From: Vulcanimicrobiota bacterium
GTDB taxonomy: Bacteria > Vulcanimicrobiota > Xenobia > Xenobiales > JADMJV01
Assembly (NCBI GenBank): GCA_023447635.1
Contig: JAEXNA010000114.1
Coordinates: 1 to 10,051 of the forward strand
Reading direction: 5' to 3'
Length of the DNA stretch: 10,051 bases
This document shows, one piece after another, positions 1 through 7,220 of this stretch (position 1 is the stretch's first letter; each line of letters begins with the position of its first letter). The position numbers and the translations under genes were made by a program. A model generated the notes under the pieces. The model worked only from the letters and a program-made list of their open reading frames with translations. It did not search any database and was not told where the DNA came from.

Positions 1-18
1 CGCTTCCGACCGGTGGCC

Positions 19-53
19 AACCTTAGTCGGGCGGGACTGAGACCCGCAAGGTT
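19..53. repeat. Bulged inverted repeat near the left edge
   Basis: An outer arm AACCTT (19-24) pairs with AAGGTT (48-53), and an inner arm GCGGG (31-35) pairs with CCCGC (43-47) around a 7-base loop. Six unpaired bases (25-30) interrupt the left side only. As RNA it could fold into a bulged hairpin. There is no run of T after it, so it is not a standard intrinsic terminator. It could be the end of an upstream gene outside the window or a leader structure, or chance. No gene is visible between 1 and 194. Confidence 0.25.
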
Positions 54-118
54 CCTACAAAGGTTTCAAGCTAGCCTATTGGCATTTCTATTCTCCTTTC
101 CAGATTTAGCCTGGCGCA

Positions 119-135
119 CTGACAGAAACTGTCAG
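119..135. promoter_or_regulatory. 17-base inverted repeat, possible operator
   Basis: CTGACAG (119-125) and CTGTCAG (129-135) form a perfect 7-base inverted repeat around AAA, 59 bases before the start of the fusion gene at 195. CTGACA (119-124) differs from the -35 consensus at one base, and a poor -10-like TAAGCT follows after 16 bases, so the repeat may overlap a promoter. A dimeric repressor or activator site is the natural reading. No regulator gene is visible nearby, so this rests on symmetry and position only. Confidence 0.35.
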
Positions 136-194
136 ACACCTAAGCTAGTATTTCTCCAGTCACCCGCGAAGGGCATCGTACCAAGGAGAACTCC

Positions 195-1724
195 ATGCCT
201 CAGACCATCACCCTCGTCCCCTGCGTCAAAACCAAGCAAGACCAGCCCGCCCCCGCCGCCGACCTCTACACCTCCTTCGGGTTCCAGCTCGCCCGCGCTT
301 ACGCCGAGCACCACGGAACCTGGCTCATCCTCTCCGCCAAGCACGGCGTCGTTCACCCCATCGACGTCATCGAGCCGTACGACGAAACCCTCAACACCCA
401 GGGCCGGGAGCAGCGTCGCGCCTGGGCGAAGGGCGTCGTCTCCACCCTCCTCGACCTCTCCCAGCCCGGCGACACCTTCCGGATCCTGGCCGGCGAGCGC
501 TACCGCGAGAACCTCGTTCACCCCCTGCGGGAGGCCGGGCGACAAGTGACGATCCCGATCCAGGGGATGCCGATGGGAGTTCAGCGGCAGTGGCTGGGCC
601 AGGAGCTCCAAAGGTTGGGGGTGGAGAGACCCCGCCGACACCCCTCCGCCCAACGAGCGAAGCCGATCAGCCGCACCGTCCCGCGCGAAGAGCGCATCGC
701 ACACCTTCAGCGCTTCTACAGCCTGCTCGATCGCCTGCGCCAGGGCCTGGCAGGGGGAGCCCTGCTGGGAGAACTCCAGCGCACCAAGACCTGGCCCGAG
801 CGAGGCGTCTACTTCTTTTTCGAAGGTGGAGAAGACCGCAGCGACAGCGGGACCGGCCCTCGCGTCGTCCGCGTCGGAACTCACGCCGTCGCCTCCGGCT
901 CGCGCAGCAGCCTGTGGGGAAGACTGAAGCAGCATCGGGGAGGGAACGACGGTGCGGGGAACCATCGCGGCTCCGTCTTCCGCAAACTCGTCGGCGCCTC
1001 CCTGGCCGGGCGCGACCCCGCGCTCGCCGTGGACAGCTGGGGGCAGGGTAACACCGCCTCTGGAGAGGTCCCCAGGTTGGAGAGGGAGCTTGAGATCCGG
1101 GTCAGCACCCTGCTCCGGGCCATGCCCGTCCTGTGGCTGGACATCGACGACGAACCGTCCAAACACAGCCTGCGCAGCTACATCGAACGCAACAGCATCG
1201 CCCTGCTCAGCAACTACCGCACCGACCAACCGCTGGACGCCCACTCCCCCCACTGGCTCGGCGCCCACTGCCCCAAACCCAAAATCCGCGACTCCCACCT
1301 CTGGAACTCCAACCACGTCGACGAATCCTACGACCCCGCTTTCCTGCAGGTCATGGAGCAGCTGATCACCGCCCAGCTGGAGGGACGGACGGTGGAGGGG
1401 AACCGGAGGCCCGAAGCCCCGGCCGAGACCCCGCGCAAACCCAGGCAGGTGGAGGCAAAGACCTCAGGTGGAGTCCGGACTCGTGGCGAAAAATCCCACT
1501 ACGACCTTATCAGCAAACACCTCCAGGCCAGCGGCCAAACCACCCTCACCGCCACCATCGACGAGGTGAACACCTGGACCGACGGCCGCCTCCCCGAGTC
1601 AGCGTACAAGCACCAGGCGTGGTGGTCCAACTCGAAAGCCACTTACCGCCATCTCGGCTGGAAAGCGAGTCCAAGGTTCGAGGATAGCGCCGTGACTTTT
1701 CGAAGAATCTCAGAAGACAGGTAA
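195..1724 (+). CDS. DUF6884 / GIY-YIG-like / DUF7662-like fusion protein
   Basis: A 509-residue protein. AAGGAG (183-188) lies 6 bases before the ATG and fixes the start. Residues 1-140 resemble DUF6884, a YaaA-like domain: LVPC near the N-terminus, DLYTS at 23-27, LSAKHG at 46-51 and PYDETL at 61-66. Residues 204-341 resemble a GIY-YIG nuclease domain: GVY (204-206), then RVG (226-228) where YIG is expected, RLKQH (243-247), NHRGS (256-260) and IERNSIALL (330-338), whose Glu331 would be the metal ligand. Residues about 434-505 resemble DUF7662, with LPESA and AWWSN. A charged, Pro-rich linker (about 396-433) precedes that domain. No signal peptide or membrane segment is seen, so it is likely cytoplasmic. 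The domains suggest DNA cleavage or recognition of altered DNA; this is inference. Its place near a BREX operon suggests a defence role. The domain names come from memory of family motifs and are less certain than the reading frame. Confidence 0.8.
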   Translation: MPQTITLVPCVKTKQDQPAPAADLYTSFGFQLARAYAEHHGTWLILSAKHGVVHPIDVIEPYDETLNTQGREQRRAWAKGVVSTLLDLSQPGDTFRILAGERYRENLVHPLREAGRQVTIPIQGMPMGVQRQWLGQELQRLGVERPRRHPSAQRAKPISRTVPREERIAHLQRFYSLLDRLRQGLAGGALLGELQRTKTWPERGVYFFFEGGEDRSDSGTGPRVVRVGTHAVASGSRSSLWGRLKQHRGGNDGAGNHRGSVFRKLVGASLAGRDPALAVDSWGQGNTASGEVPRLERELEIRVSTLLRAMPVLWLDIDDEPSKHSLRSYIERNSIALLSNYRTDQPLDAHSPHWLGAHCPKPKIRDSHLWNSNHVDESYDPAFLQVMEQLITAQLEGRTVEGNRRPEAPAETPRKPRQVEAKTSGGVRTRGEKSHYDLISKHLQASGQTTLTATIDEVNTWTDGRLPESAYKHQAWWSNSKATYRHLGWKASPRFEDSAVTFRRISEDR

Positions 1725-1803
1725 GCAGTTCGAGCTGGAGACGAGTAAGGCTGCCGCAGCATCAACGAGGGTTTATACGCCGTCGTGGAGTGGCGAGAAG
1801 ATT

Positions 1804-1809
1804 GGGGGA
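1804..1809 (+). promoter_or_regulatory. Ribosome binding site selecting a GTG start
   Basis: GGGGGA lies 9 bases before the GTG at 1819. The next in-frame ATG at 1831 has GAGGAA touching it, which is too close to work as an SD site. This favours GTG as the start. Either choice keeps the zinc ribbon whole. Confidence 0.5.
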
Positions 1810-1818
1810 CGCACGTAG

Positions 1819-3090
1819 GTGACCGAGGAAATGAAGCCTTGCCCGTTTTGTTCCGAGCGGATCAAGGCGGCGGCTATCAAGTGCAAATATTGCCGGGAGA
1901 TGCTGCCCACCGGGGCTCAACTCCAAGTATCGCCGCCAACGGCGCAGCCAATGAGCCCAGCTGCTCCAGTTGATGCCTCCGCCCTTCTTGCACCGACCCC
2001 TTCTCAACGAAGCCTTAGTGCTCCATCCGAGCTTCCTAGCCTTGAGACGAGAGGCGCAGTAAAGGGATGCTTGGGACTCGGGGTGATCATAGTGTCCCTC
2101 GTTATACTGCTCGTCGTTAGCCTCAATTCTGGAACAAACACCGAACATCCTGACATGCTGCAGCGACAAGCTGAACAGGATGCAGAGTTGGTAGGCGCTC
2201 CCGAGAACGCTCCAGCTCCCCGACCATCTCCGACCAATGCGACAAACTCGCTGGTGGCCGAAGGACCTATGAGCAAAGTCACTATACGTCTGCTTAAAAA
2301 GCCAAAAAAGCCAGTCGCAGTTCAACTTTCGGGTCCTCGCGAAATCAGGGCGACCATCCCCGAGTCCGGTTCTCTGAGCTACGATCTCCAGCTCGAGGAG
2401 GGGAACTGGCGCATCCTCGTGATGTCCGAAGGGTGCCAGAATTTCAAACTACCTATCGAGGTACCAGGAATCGAGGAGATTTCCATATCTCTACAAGACG
2501 TGCCCCACTATTGGGAGAAGAAGCAGCAGGCTGAACAACGACGACAAAATCGCGCGAGCGCGCTGCGTGTAAAAAAGGCGAAGGAAGCCGATGCCGCGCG
2601 GAAGCGCCAGAAGAAACGTGTAGTCGAGCTGGCAGAAAGGGAAGCTGCGGAAGCTCGAAACGTGACCAGGTCTGCGAGCGAAGAGGCCAGCGAGGGACCA
2701 AGCGCTGAAGAGTTCTCGGCAGCGATCTATCAGACCAAAGCGATCATCAAGGAAGAGCTGTCTGATCTAGACTGGCCGGAAGACGATGACCCGGCAGAAT
2801 TCTCCGCCATGTTAGCGGAGCGATTGGGCGAAGAGGGCACTGCGGGAGATTTCGAGGATTGCTTCGAGCACCTTCGATACACGACCACAGCCACTGACGA
2901 GGAAATGGCCAAGTTGACGTTCATAACCAGGAACATGGTTCGGGAGACCACATCCCAGTCACCGACTTTGCTAGAAGTGGCACAATCTCTCTGCCAGGCA
3001 GTACCGGCGCGCGCGAAGGACGGCAGCAGATTCGATCTCAGTGAGATTGCAGCCATCATCATCTTCACCATGGCATACGTGAACGACTAA
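1819..3090 (+). CDS. Zinc-ribbon single-pass membrane protein, unknown function
   Basis: A 423-residue protein, not recognised as a whole. Residues 6-29 form a zinc ribbon with CPFC (Cys8, Cys11) and CKYC (Cys22, Cys25). A Pro/Ser/Ala-rich linker follows to about 80. A hydrophobic stretch at about 84-103 is one transmembrane helix; Arg and Lys just before it and none just after suggest the N-terminus is inside and residues 104-423 are outside the membrane. Residues 152-227 look beta-rich, like a small PEGA- or Ig-type fold. Residues 231-285 are a Lys/Arg/Glu/Ala helix, probably coiled coil. The last 125 residues look helical and match nothing I know. It starts 94 bases after the fusion gene, in the same direction, so co-transcription is possible. 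The base composition is lower in G+C than the neighbours (32 of 60 at 2401-2460). The coding call is firm; topology is inferred and function unknown. Confidence 0.8.
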   Translation: MTEEMKPCPFCSERIKAAAIKCKYCREMLPTGAQLQVSPPTAQPMSPAAPVDASALLAPTPSQRSLSAPSELPSLETRGAVKGCLGLGVIIVSLVILLVVSLNSGTNTEHPDMLQRQAEQDAELVGAPENAPAPRPSPTNATNSLVAEGPMSKVTIRLLKKPKKPVAVQLSGPREIRATIPESGSLSYDLQLEEGNWRILVMSEGCQNFKLPIEVPGIEEISISLQDVPHYWEKKQQAEQRRQNRASALRVKKAKEADAARKRQKKRVVELAEREAAEARNVTRSASEEASEGPSAEEFSAAIYQTKAIIKEELSDLDWPEDDDPAEFSAMLAERLGEEGTAGDFEDCFEHLRYTTTATDEEMAKLTFITRNMVRETTSQSPTLLEVAQSLCQAVPARAKDGSRFDLSEIAAIIIFTMAYVND

Positions 3091-3158
3091 GCAAAGAGTG
3101 TCCTTTCCCACTGAGCCGCAACCTGAAGCAAGGGAAATAGCGGTGAGACAGCCTGAGC

Positions 3159-3186
3159 ATGACCACAGGAATAGTTTTAGTATAGA
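3159..3186 (+). promoter_or_regulatory. Weak candidate promoter before the DUF6232-like gene
   Basis: ATGACC (3159-3164) and TATAGA (3181-3186) each match four of six consensus bases and are 16 bases apart. They lie within the 143-base gap before the gene at 3234. The downstream box overlaps the inverted repeat at 3184-3199. The match is modest, so read-through from the gene before is an equal possibility. Confidence 0.22.
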
Positions 3187-3199
3187 GCAAATCTGCTCT
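3184..3199. promoter_or_regulatory. Inverted repeat before the DUF6232-like gene
   Basis: AGAGCA (3184-3189) and TGCTCT (3194-3199) are a perfect 6-base inverted repeat around AATC. It overlaps the candidate -10 box at 3181-3186 and lies 34 bases before the ATG at 3234. It could be an operator or a small leader hairpin. It differs in sequence from the repeat at 119-135, so the two would not be sites for the same protein. Confidence 0.28.
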
Positions 3200-3233
3200 G
3201 ATACAGCTCCAGGCTAGTTCTCCGGAGGGACTC

Positions 3234-3755
3234 ATGTCAGACCTAAAACAGTGTCCATATTGCGCCGAAGACATCAAGGCGCAGGCAATCAAGTGTAAGC
3301 ACTGCGGCGAAATGTTGCAAAGTACATCACCTTCGGTGACACCGGCAGTACCGCCCCACTCTAGAGTGGATAAAGAGCATTACAATGATGGCCACGTCAC
3401 GGTCACCTCGTCACTCATCCGGATTGGAAATCAGACCTATCAGGCAGCAAATATCAGTTCGGTGCTAGTCCAAAGAAGTCAGAATCCGAACGTAGCGAAG
3501 CAGAACGGCTGCTTTTTCTTTCTAGCACTTCTCATGGTGGGCCCGGCCATAGGCGCGCTAATGAACGGAGCCTACAGTGCAGCTGTCGGGCTTGTGTTGG
3601 CGGTAGTTGCGCTAACACATTTCTCCAATTTGCCGCAGCCCTTCGAGCTGCGCTTGACTAGCTCTGGTCTAGAGAAAAGCGTCCTCACCAGCAACGACCA
3701 GAGCAGGTTGTCGACCATCGCCTCTGCCATAGAGCAAGCTTTCTTACGTCATTAG
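3234..3755 (+). CDS. Zinc-ribbon DUF6232-like membrane protein
   Basis: A 173-residue protein. GGAGG (3224-3228) lies 5 bases before the ATG. Residues 6-28 form a zinc ribbon with CPYC (Cys7, Cys10) and CKHC (Cys21, Cys24). From about residue 50 to the end it resembles DUF6232: a strand-rich segment with VTVTSSLIRIGNQTY (55-69) and ANISSV (72-77), then two hydrophobic helices close together at about 92-109 and 112-129, then a further strand and helix. The short turn suggests a membrane hairpin with both ends in the cytoplasm. The family has no known function that I can recall. The ribbon is nearly the same as that of the gene at 1819, but the rest is unrelated. Sampled G+C is low (27 of 60 at 3421-3480), suggesting separate ancestry. 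The gene converges on brxHI, 14 bases away. The family call is from memory and moderate. Confidence 0.8.
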   Translation: MSDLKQCPYCAEDIKAQAIKCKHCGEMLQSTSPSVTPAVPPHSRVDKEHYNDGHVTVTSSLIRIGNQTYQAANISSVLVQRSQNPNVAKQNGCFFFLALLMVGPAIGALMNGAYSAAVGLVLAVVALTHFSNLPQPFELRLTSSGLEKSVLTSNDQSRLSTIASAIEQAFLRH

Positions 3756-3769
3756 AGGCATTGGCGCCC

Positions 3770-5896
3770 TCATCCCCCAGCCGTCCGCGCCATCCGGCAC
3801 GCTCGGTCGATGTCGAGCAGGTAGGCCTTCACCACCTCTAGCGAAGCGTACTCCGGCAGAGCGTCCTGAAACTTACTCAGCCGATACTCCGGCAAGCAGA
3901 GCAGCAGCCGCGGCTCCAGCTCCGTCCAAAGCGAGCGCTCGCCCAGCCGCCGCAGCGCCTCCCGAATCGAGGCCACCGTCTCCTCGCCCAGCGTCACCTT
4001 CAGCTTGAAGTTGTCCGGCACCACCTTCACGGTCGGCAGCAACAGCTCCAACCCGTACCTCAGCGTCTGGTTCACCGACCCGCCAGCGAAGTTCCACATC
4101 AGCAGAACCTCCTCGCCCATCTGGAAGAACCAGGAATGCTCCCGCAGCACGTGCCCGAACTCGGCCCGCTGCGTCGCCAGGGTCGACTTCGACTCCGGCG
4201 ACAGATAGCCCGGAATCTCCTCGCTCCGCAACACCGCAGCCATCTTCTGGCACAGCTCGAAACCCAGGAACTGAGGAGCATACCCGCCCCACTGCGGCTT
4301 CTTCCCCTTCGGCGCCACAGTCACCACGATGATCCGGTCGCCGTGGTCGATCCGCTTGGTTAGCCAGGCCCGCCCCCCCAGCAAAAACGTGCTCATCTCG
4401 TCGACCAGGTTGTCCACGAACCCCTGCTCCAGAGAGCCGATATCGCGACCCGCGTCCGTGACCACCTTGTAAAGCTGAGGACTCGTGAAAACGGCGTACA
4501 TCTCCATGAAGTTCTTCCGCCCGTACACCCGCTCGGCCTTATCCCCAATCGAAAGCTTACCGCCCTCCAGGAACAGGTAGCCGCCCTCGACCATGTGCCG
4601 GACCAGCCCGTCGAACTCGTCGCGCCCGATGCCGCTAAGGTCAGGAACGCCCCTCAACTGTTCCCACATATCCCCGGCGCTGATGCCGCCGAACTGCAAA
4701 GTTAGAGCCATCATCTGGTGCACCAGAACCGGCCAGCAGCGGGAATTCACTGCCACGTTCTCGACCCAGCCGTCCTTCATCAGCTCGACTAAGGCTGTCG
4801 CCTGCAGCACCACCTCGGGCTCCTGACAAAAGAACGTCGTGTTCGCCACCGTGTCCTTGCGACGCCCCGTGCGCCCCATCCGCTGCAAGAACGACGACAC
4901 CGTCGAAGGCGCGTCGACCTGCAAGACCATGTCCAGGTCGCCCACGTCAATCCCCAGCTCCAAAGTGCTGGTACAAGCGATCACCGCGTTCCCGCCAGAG
5001 TGAAAGCGAGCCTCCGCCGCCTGCCGCTCTTCTAAAGAGACCGAGCTGTGATGGACGAACACGTCAAAGTCAAACAGGCGCAGCTTGTCCGCCACGTCCT
5101 CGGTCAGCGAGCGGCTCTGGCAAAAGAACAAGCTCTTCTTACCGCGCGCGCGCTTCCCCGCCGCCTGTGCCGTGTCCACCACGCTCGGAGTGTAGACCAC
5201 CCGAATATCCTTCGCCGACTTGGGCTTGGGCGGGTCCACCACCACGCCCTCGCGCCGGGAACTCCCGCGCAACCACTCCAGGATGGCCGATGGATTTCCC
5301 ACGGTGGCCGACAGGCCGATCCGCTGCAGGTCGTTCCGGTTGAAACGGTTCAGCCGCTCGAGAACCGACATCAGGTGCGCCCCACGGTCCGTCCCCGCCA
5401 CAGCGTGAACCTCGTCGATCACCACGAACCGCAGGTCCTCGAACAGCTTCGCGTGAGGCACCTTGCTCGACAGCAGCATCACCTCGAGCGACTCCGGCGT
5501 CGTCATCAGCAGGTTCGCCGGCTCCTTCAAGAAGCGACTCTTCTGCGCCGGGGTCACATCGCCGTGCCATAGAAAACGACGCAGCCCCACCATCTCCGTG
5601 TACATTCCCAGACGCTCCGCCTGGTTATTCAACAGCGCCTTGATCGGCGCCACATAGATAGCCGCCAGCCCCTGCGGCTCGTTCTCCACCAGGTTGGCCA
5701 GAACCGGGAACATCGAAGCCTCGGTCTTCCCACCCGCCGTTGGGGCCAAAACCACCGCGTTCTTACCGTCCAGAATCGCGTGGCTCGCCTCTTCCTGAAC
5801 GGGGCGCAACGACGTCCACCCCAATCGGGCCGAGATCGCCTGCTGCAGACGTTCCGGATACCGAGAAAACGCCGACTGGCCTACCCCCACCGACAT
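3770..5896 (-). CDS. brxHI: BrxHI, Lhr-like superfamily 2 helicase of BREX
   Basis: A 708-residue DEAD/DEAH-type helicase, expected to be an ATP-driven nucleic-acid translocase in the cytoplasm. Motifs in order: LRPVQEEA (30-37); motif I APTAGGKT (51-58); Ia VAPIKAL (82-88); Ib TTPESLE (132-138); II DEVH (161-164); III SAT (196-198); IV FFCQSR (257-262); V TSTLELGIDVGD (309-320); VI QRMGRTGRR (338-346). All key residues are present, so it should be active. About 360 residues follow the motor, as in Lhr-type enzymes. The ATG directly abuts the TAG of brxD, and GGTGGAG inside brxD lies 6 bases before it, so translation is probably coupled. BrxHI closes BREX operons of types 2 and 6; its exact role in exclusion is not known to me. 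Without the neighbours I would call it simply an Lhr-like helicase. Confidence 0.88.
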   Translation of the reverse strand: MSVGVGQSAFSRYPERLQQAISARLGWTSLRPVQEEASHAILDGKNAVVLAPTAGGKTEASMFPVLANLVENEPQGLAAIYVAPIKALLNNQAERLGMYTEMVGLRRFLWHGDVTPAQKSRFLKEPANLLMTTPESLEVMLLSSKVPHAKLFEDLRFVVIDEVHAVAGTDRGAHLMSVLERLNRFNRNDLQRIGLSATVGNPSAILEWLRGSSRREGVVVDPPKPKSAKDIRVVYTPSVVDTAQAAGKRARGKKSLFFCQSRSLTEDVADKLRLFDFDVFVHHSSVSLEERQAAEARFHSGGNAVIACTSTLELGIDVGDLDMVLQVDAPSTVSSFLQRMGRTGRRKDTVANTTFFCQEPEVVLQATALVELMKDGWVENVAVNSRCWPVLVHQMMALTLQFGGISAGDMWEQLRGVPDLSGIGRDEFDGLVRHMVEGGYLFLEGGKLSIGDKAERVYGRKNFMEMYAVFTSPQLYKVVTDAGRDIGSLEQGFVDNLVDEMSTFLLGGRAWLTKRIDHGDRIIVVTVAPKGKKPQWGGYAPQFLGFELCQKMAAVLRSEEIPGYLSPESKSTLATQRAEFGHVLREHSWFFQMGEEVLLMWNFAGGSVNQTLRYGLELLLPTVKVVPDNFKLKVTLGEETVASIREALRRLGERSLWTELEPRLLLCLPEYRLSKFQDALPEYASLEVVKAYLLDIDRACRMARTAGG

Positions 5897-7207
5897 CTAC
5901 AGCTCCACCAGCTCGTAGCCCTCGGCGTCCTCGGGCTCTTCGTCATACGACAGCTGCCCGGCCGCCAGTCGGGCCTCGATGTCCCCGTCGGGGACAAAAC
6001 TCAGGCCTTCCACGCGAGCCGGATCGTACTCCTCGTCTTCGTCCACCAGGTCCAGAATAGTCACGAACTGACGCAAGAACTGACGCGGGATCACTCCCAC
6101 ATCGCCGTTGAAGCCGGTCGTGACTTTGCCGACCAGCGCCTCGATAACCGGGTCCGTCACCTTCTGACTGATCCGCCCCGGATTCTCTGCAGGGAACATC
6201 TCCCGCAGCTTCATCGCCACCTCGCGCAGCCGCGCCGCATCAAACGGCTTCAACTCCAGCTGCGCCTGCTTCATCGTCGAGAACCCGCCCGACGACTGAA
6301 AGCGAATCCGGTCGTGCAGGGGCGAAAGACCCGCTACCCCGCGCTGGGTATCGAAAAACTCTGGCGTGCCCGTGTACACCCAGAGCAGTCCCGGATACTG
6401 GTCCCCAGCATCCAAAAGCTGCCGCAGAGCGTTCATCGACTTCTGACGAACGTCGCGACGCATACGAAGGATCGTCTCCATCTCGTCGACCACGATGACC
6501 AGGCCCGCGTATCCGGCCGCCTTAACGATCTCGACGATGCCGCGCAAGTAGCTCAGTGACTCCGTGCTGCCGATATCTCCCTTCACGCCAGCCTGGGTCT
6601 TGATCTTCATGCCCACATTGGTGCTGCCGCAGAGCCACGACAGCAGGGCTCCGGCATCGGCCAGGTTGCCCTCTTGCTTTAGCTCGAACACCGTCTGAAT
6701 CACACGAATCATGTCCTGGGGGATGTTCCCGCCGCCGGCCGAGTGCAGATTCTCCGATAGCCGATCACGGACAAGGTCGTCAAAGTTATCAGCGTCTTCG
6801 TCGGCTCCGCCAGCAATCAGGCTGCTCTCGACCCGACCGATCCACTTGTCAAGAATATCGTTTAAAGCCCCCCGTTCGCAGGTTGCTGTGGACAGCTCGA
6901 GCATCACCTTACGGTAAAGGTCGTCGAACTTGTGCAGATGAAAGTCGTTATCCGATACCACTACGAAGCTGGCGGCGAAATTCTGCTCCAAGGCGTCGCT
7001 CAAGGTCAGCCTGGACATGAAAGTTTTCCCGCAGCCGTAGCCACCACGAAGGAACTTCGACAGCCCCTCGCCATCGGCGACCATCTTCAGCTGACGATGA
7101 ATCTCGCCCCTGCCCTTTTCGACCCCCACAGCGAAGGCGTCCAAACCCCGCACCGGCACTAGGCCCGACCGTAGCCGCTCGAAAATACGTTCCGTCTCTT
7201 TACTCAT
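5897..7207 (-). CDS. brxD: BrxD, BREX ATP-binding protein
   Basis: A 436-residue P-loop ATPase of the BrxC/BrxD (DUF2791-like) type. Walker A is GGYGCGKT (55-62). Walker B is LVIVVDEMET (236-245), with Asp241 and Glu242. A sensor-like VYTGTPEFF follows at 277-285 and DRIRF at 299-303 may supply an arginine finger. The C-terminal 50 residues are very acidic. I chose the ATG at 7207 because AAGGAG (7220-7215) lies 7 bases before it; a start at 7234 would add nine residues lying inside pglZ and has less support. The stop of pglZ lies within that SD site, so the two are probably translationally coupled. BrxD occurs between pglZ and brxHI in BREX types 2 and 6. Its molecular partner is not evident from the sequence. 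ATPase assignment is strong; the name depends partly on context. Confidence 0.87.
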   Translation of the reverse strand: MSKETERIFERLRSGLVPVRGLDAFAVGVEKGRGEIHRQLKMVADGEGLSKFLRGGYGCGKTFMSRLTLSDALEQNFAASFVVVSDNDFHLHKFDDLYRKVMLELSTATCERGALNDILDKWIGRVESSLIAGGADEDADNFDDLVRDRLSENLHSAGGGNIPQDMIRVIQTVFELKQEGNLADAGALLSWLCGSTNVGMKIKTQAGVKGDIGSTESLSYLRGIVEIVKAAGYAGLVIVVDEMETILRMRRDVRQKSMNALRQLLDAGDQYPGLLWVYTGTPEFFDTQRGVAGLSPLHDRIRFQSSGGFSTMKQAQLELKPFDAARLREVAMKLREMFPAENPGRISQKVTDPVIEALVGKVTTGFNGDVGVIPRQFLRQFVTILDLVDEDEEYDPARVEGLSFVPDGDIEARLAAGQLSYDEEPEDAEGYELVEL

Positions 7208-7214
7208 CGACTCT

Positions 7215-7220
7215 CTCCTT
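7215..7220 (-). promoter_or_regulatory. Ribosome binding site of brxD overlapping the pglZ stop
   Basis: Read on the minus strand, AAGGAG shares its first two bases with the TAA stop of pglZ (7221-7219) and lies 7 bases before the ATG at 7207. It decides the start of brxD and suggests that ribosomes ending pglZ start brxD. Confidence 0.75.

Noticed and set aside
13..549. Plus-strand open frame rich in Ser, Pro and Thr
   Set aside because: It runs in another frame over the start of the fusion gene, and its composition is what a shifted high-G+C frame gives.
132..1316. Long minus-strand open frame of 394 codons opposite the fusion gene
   Set aside because: It is rich in Gly, Ala and Val with no motif and has no SD site. 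The plus-strand gene has domain motifs and a good SD site. High G+C leaves antisense frames open by chance.
1750..1760. GCTGCCGCAGC short palindrome between the fusion gene and the next gene
   Set aside because: Eleven G+C-rich bases with a single-base centre are expected by chance here, and there is no promoter beside it.
3104..3137. TTTCCC and GGGAAA arms in the gap before the DUF6232-like gene
   Set aside because: The 22-base loop is long, the arms are weak and no T run follows, so a terminator is not supported.
5143..5152. Run of five CG pairs inside brxHI
   Set aside because: It falls within codons of a basic Arg/Lys stretch and is explained by the coding sequence.
5780..6559. Plus-strand open frame across the brxHI/brxD junction
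   Set aside because: It is antisense to two well-supported genes, is rich in Arg, Leu, Gln and His, and has no motif.
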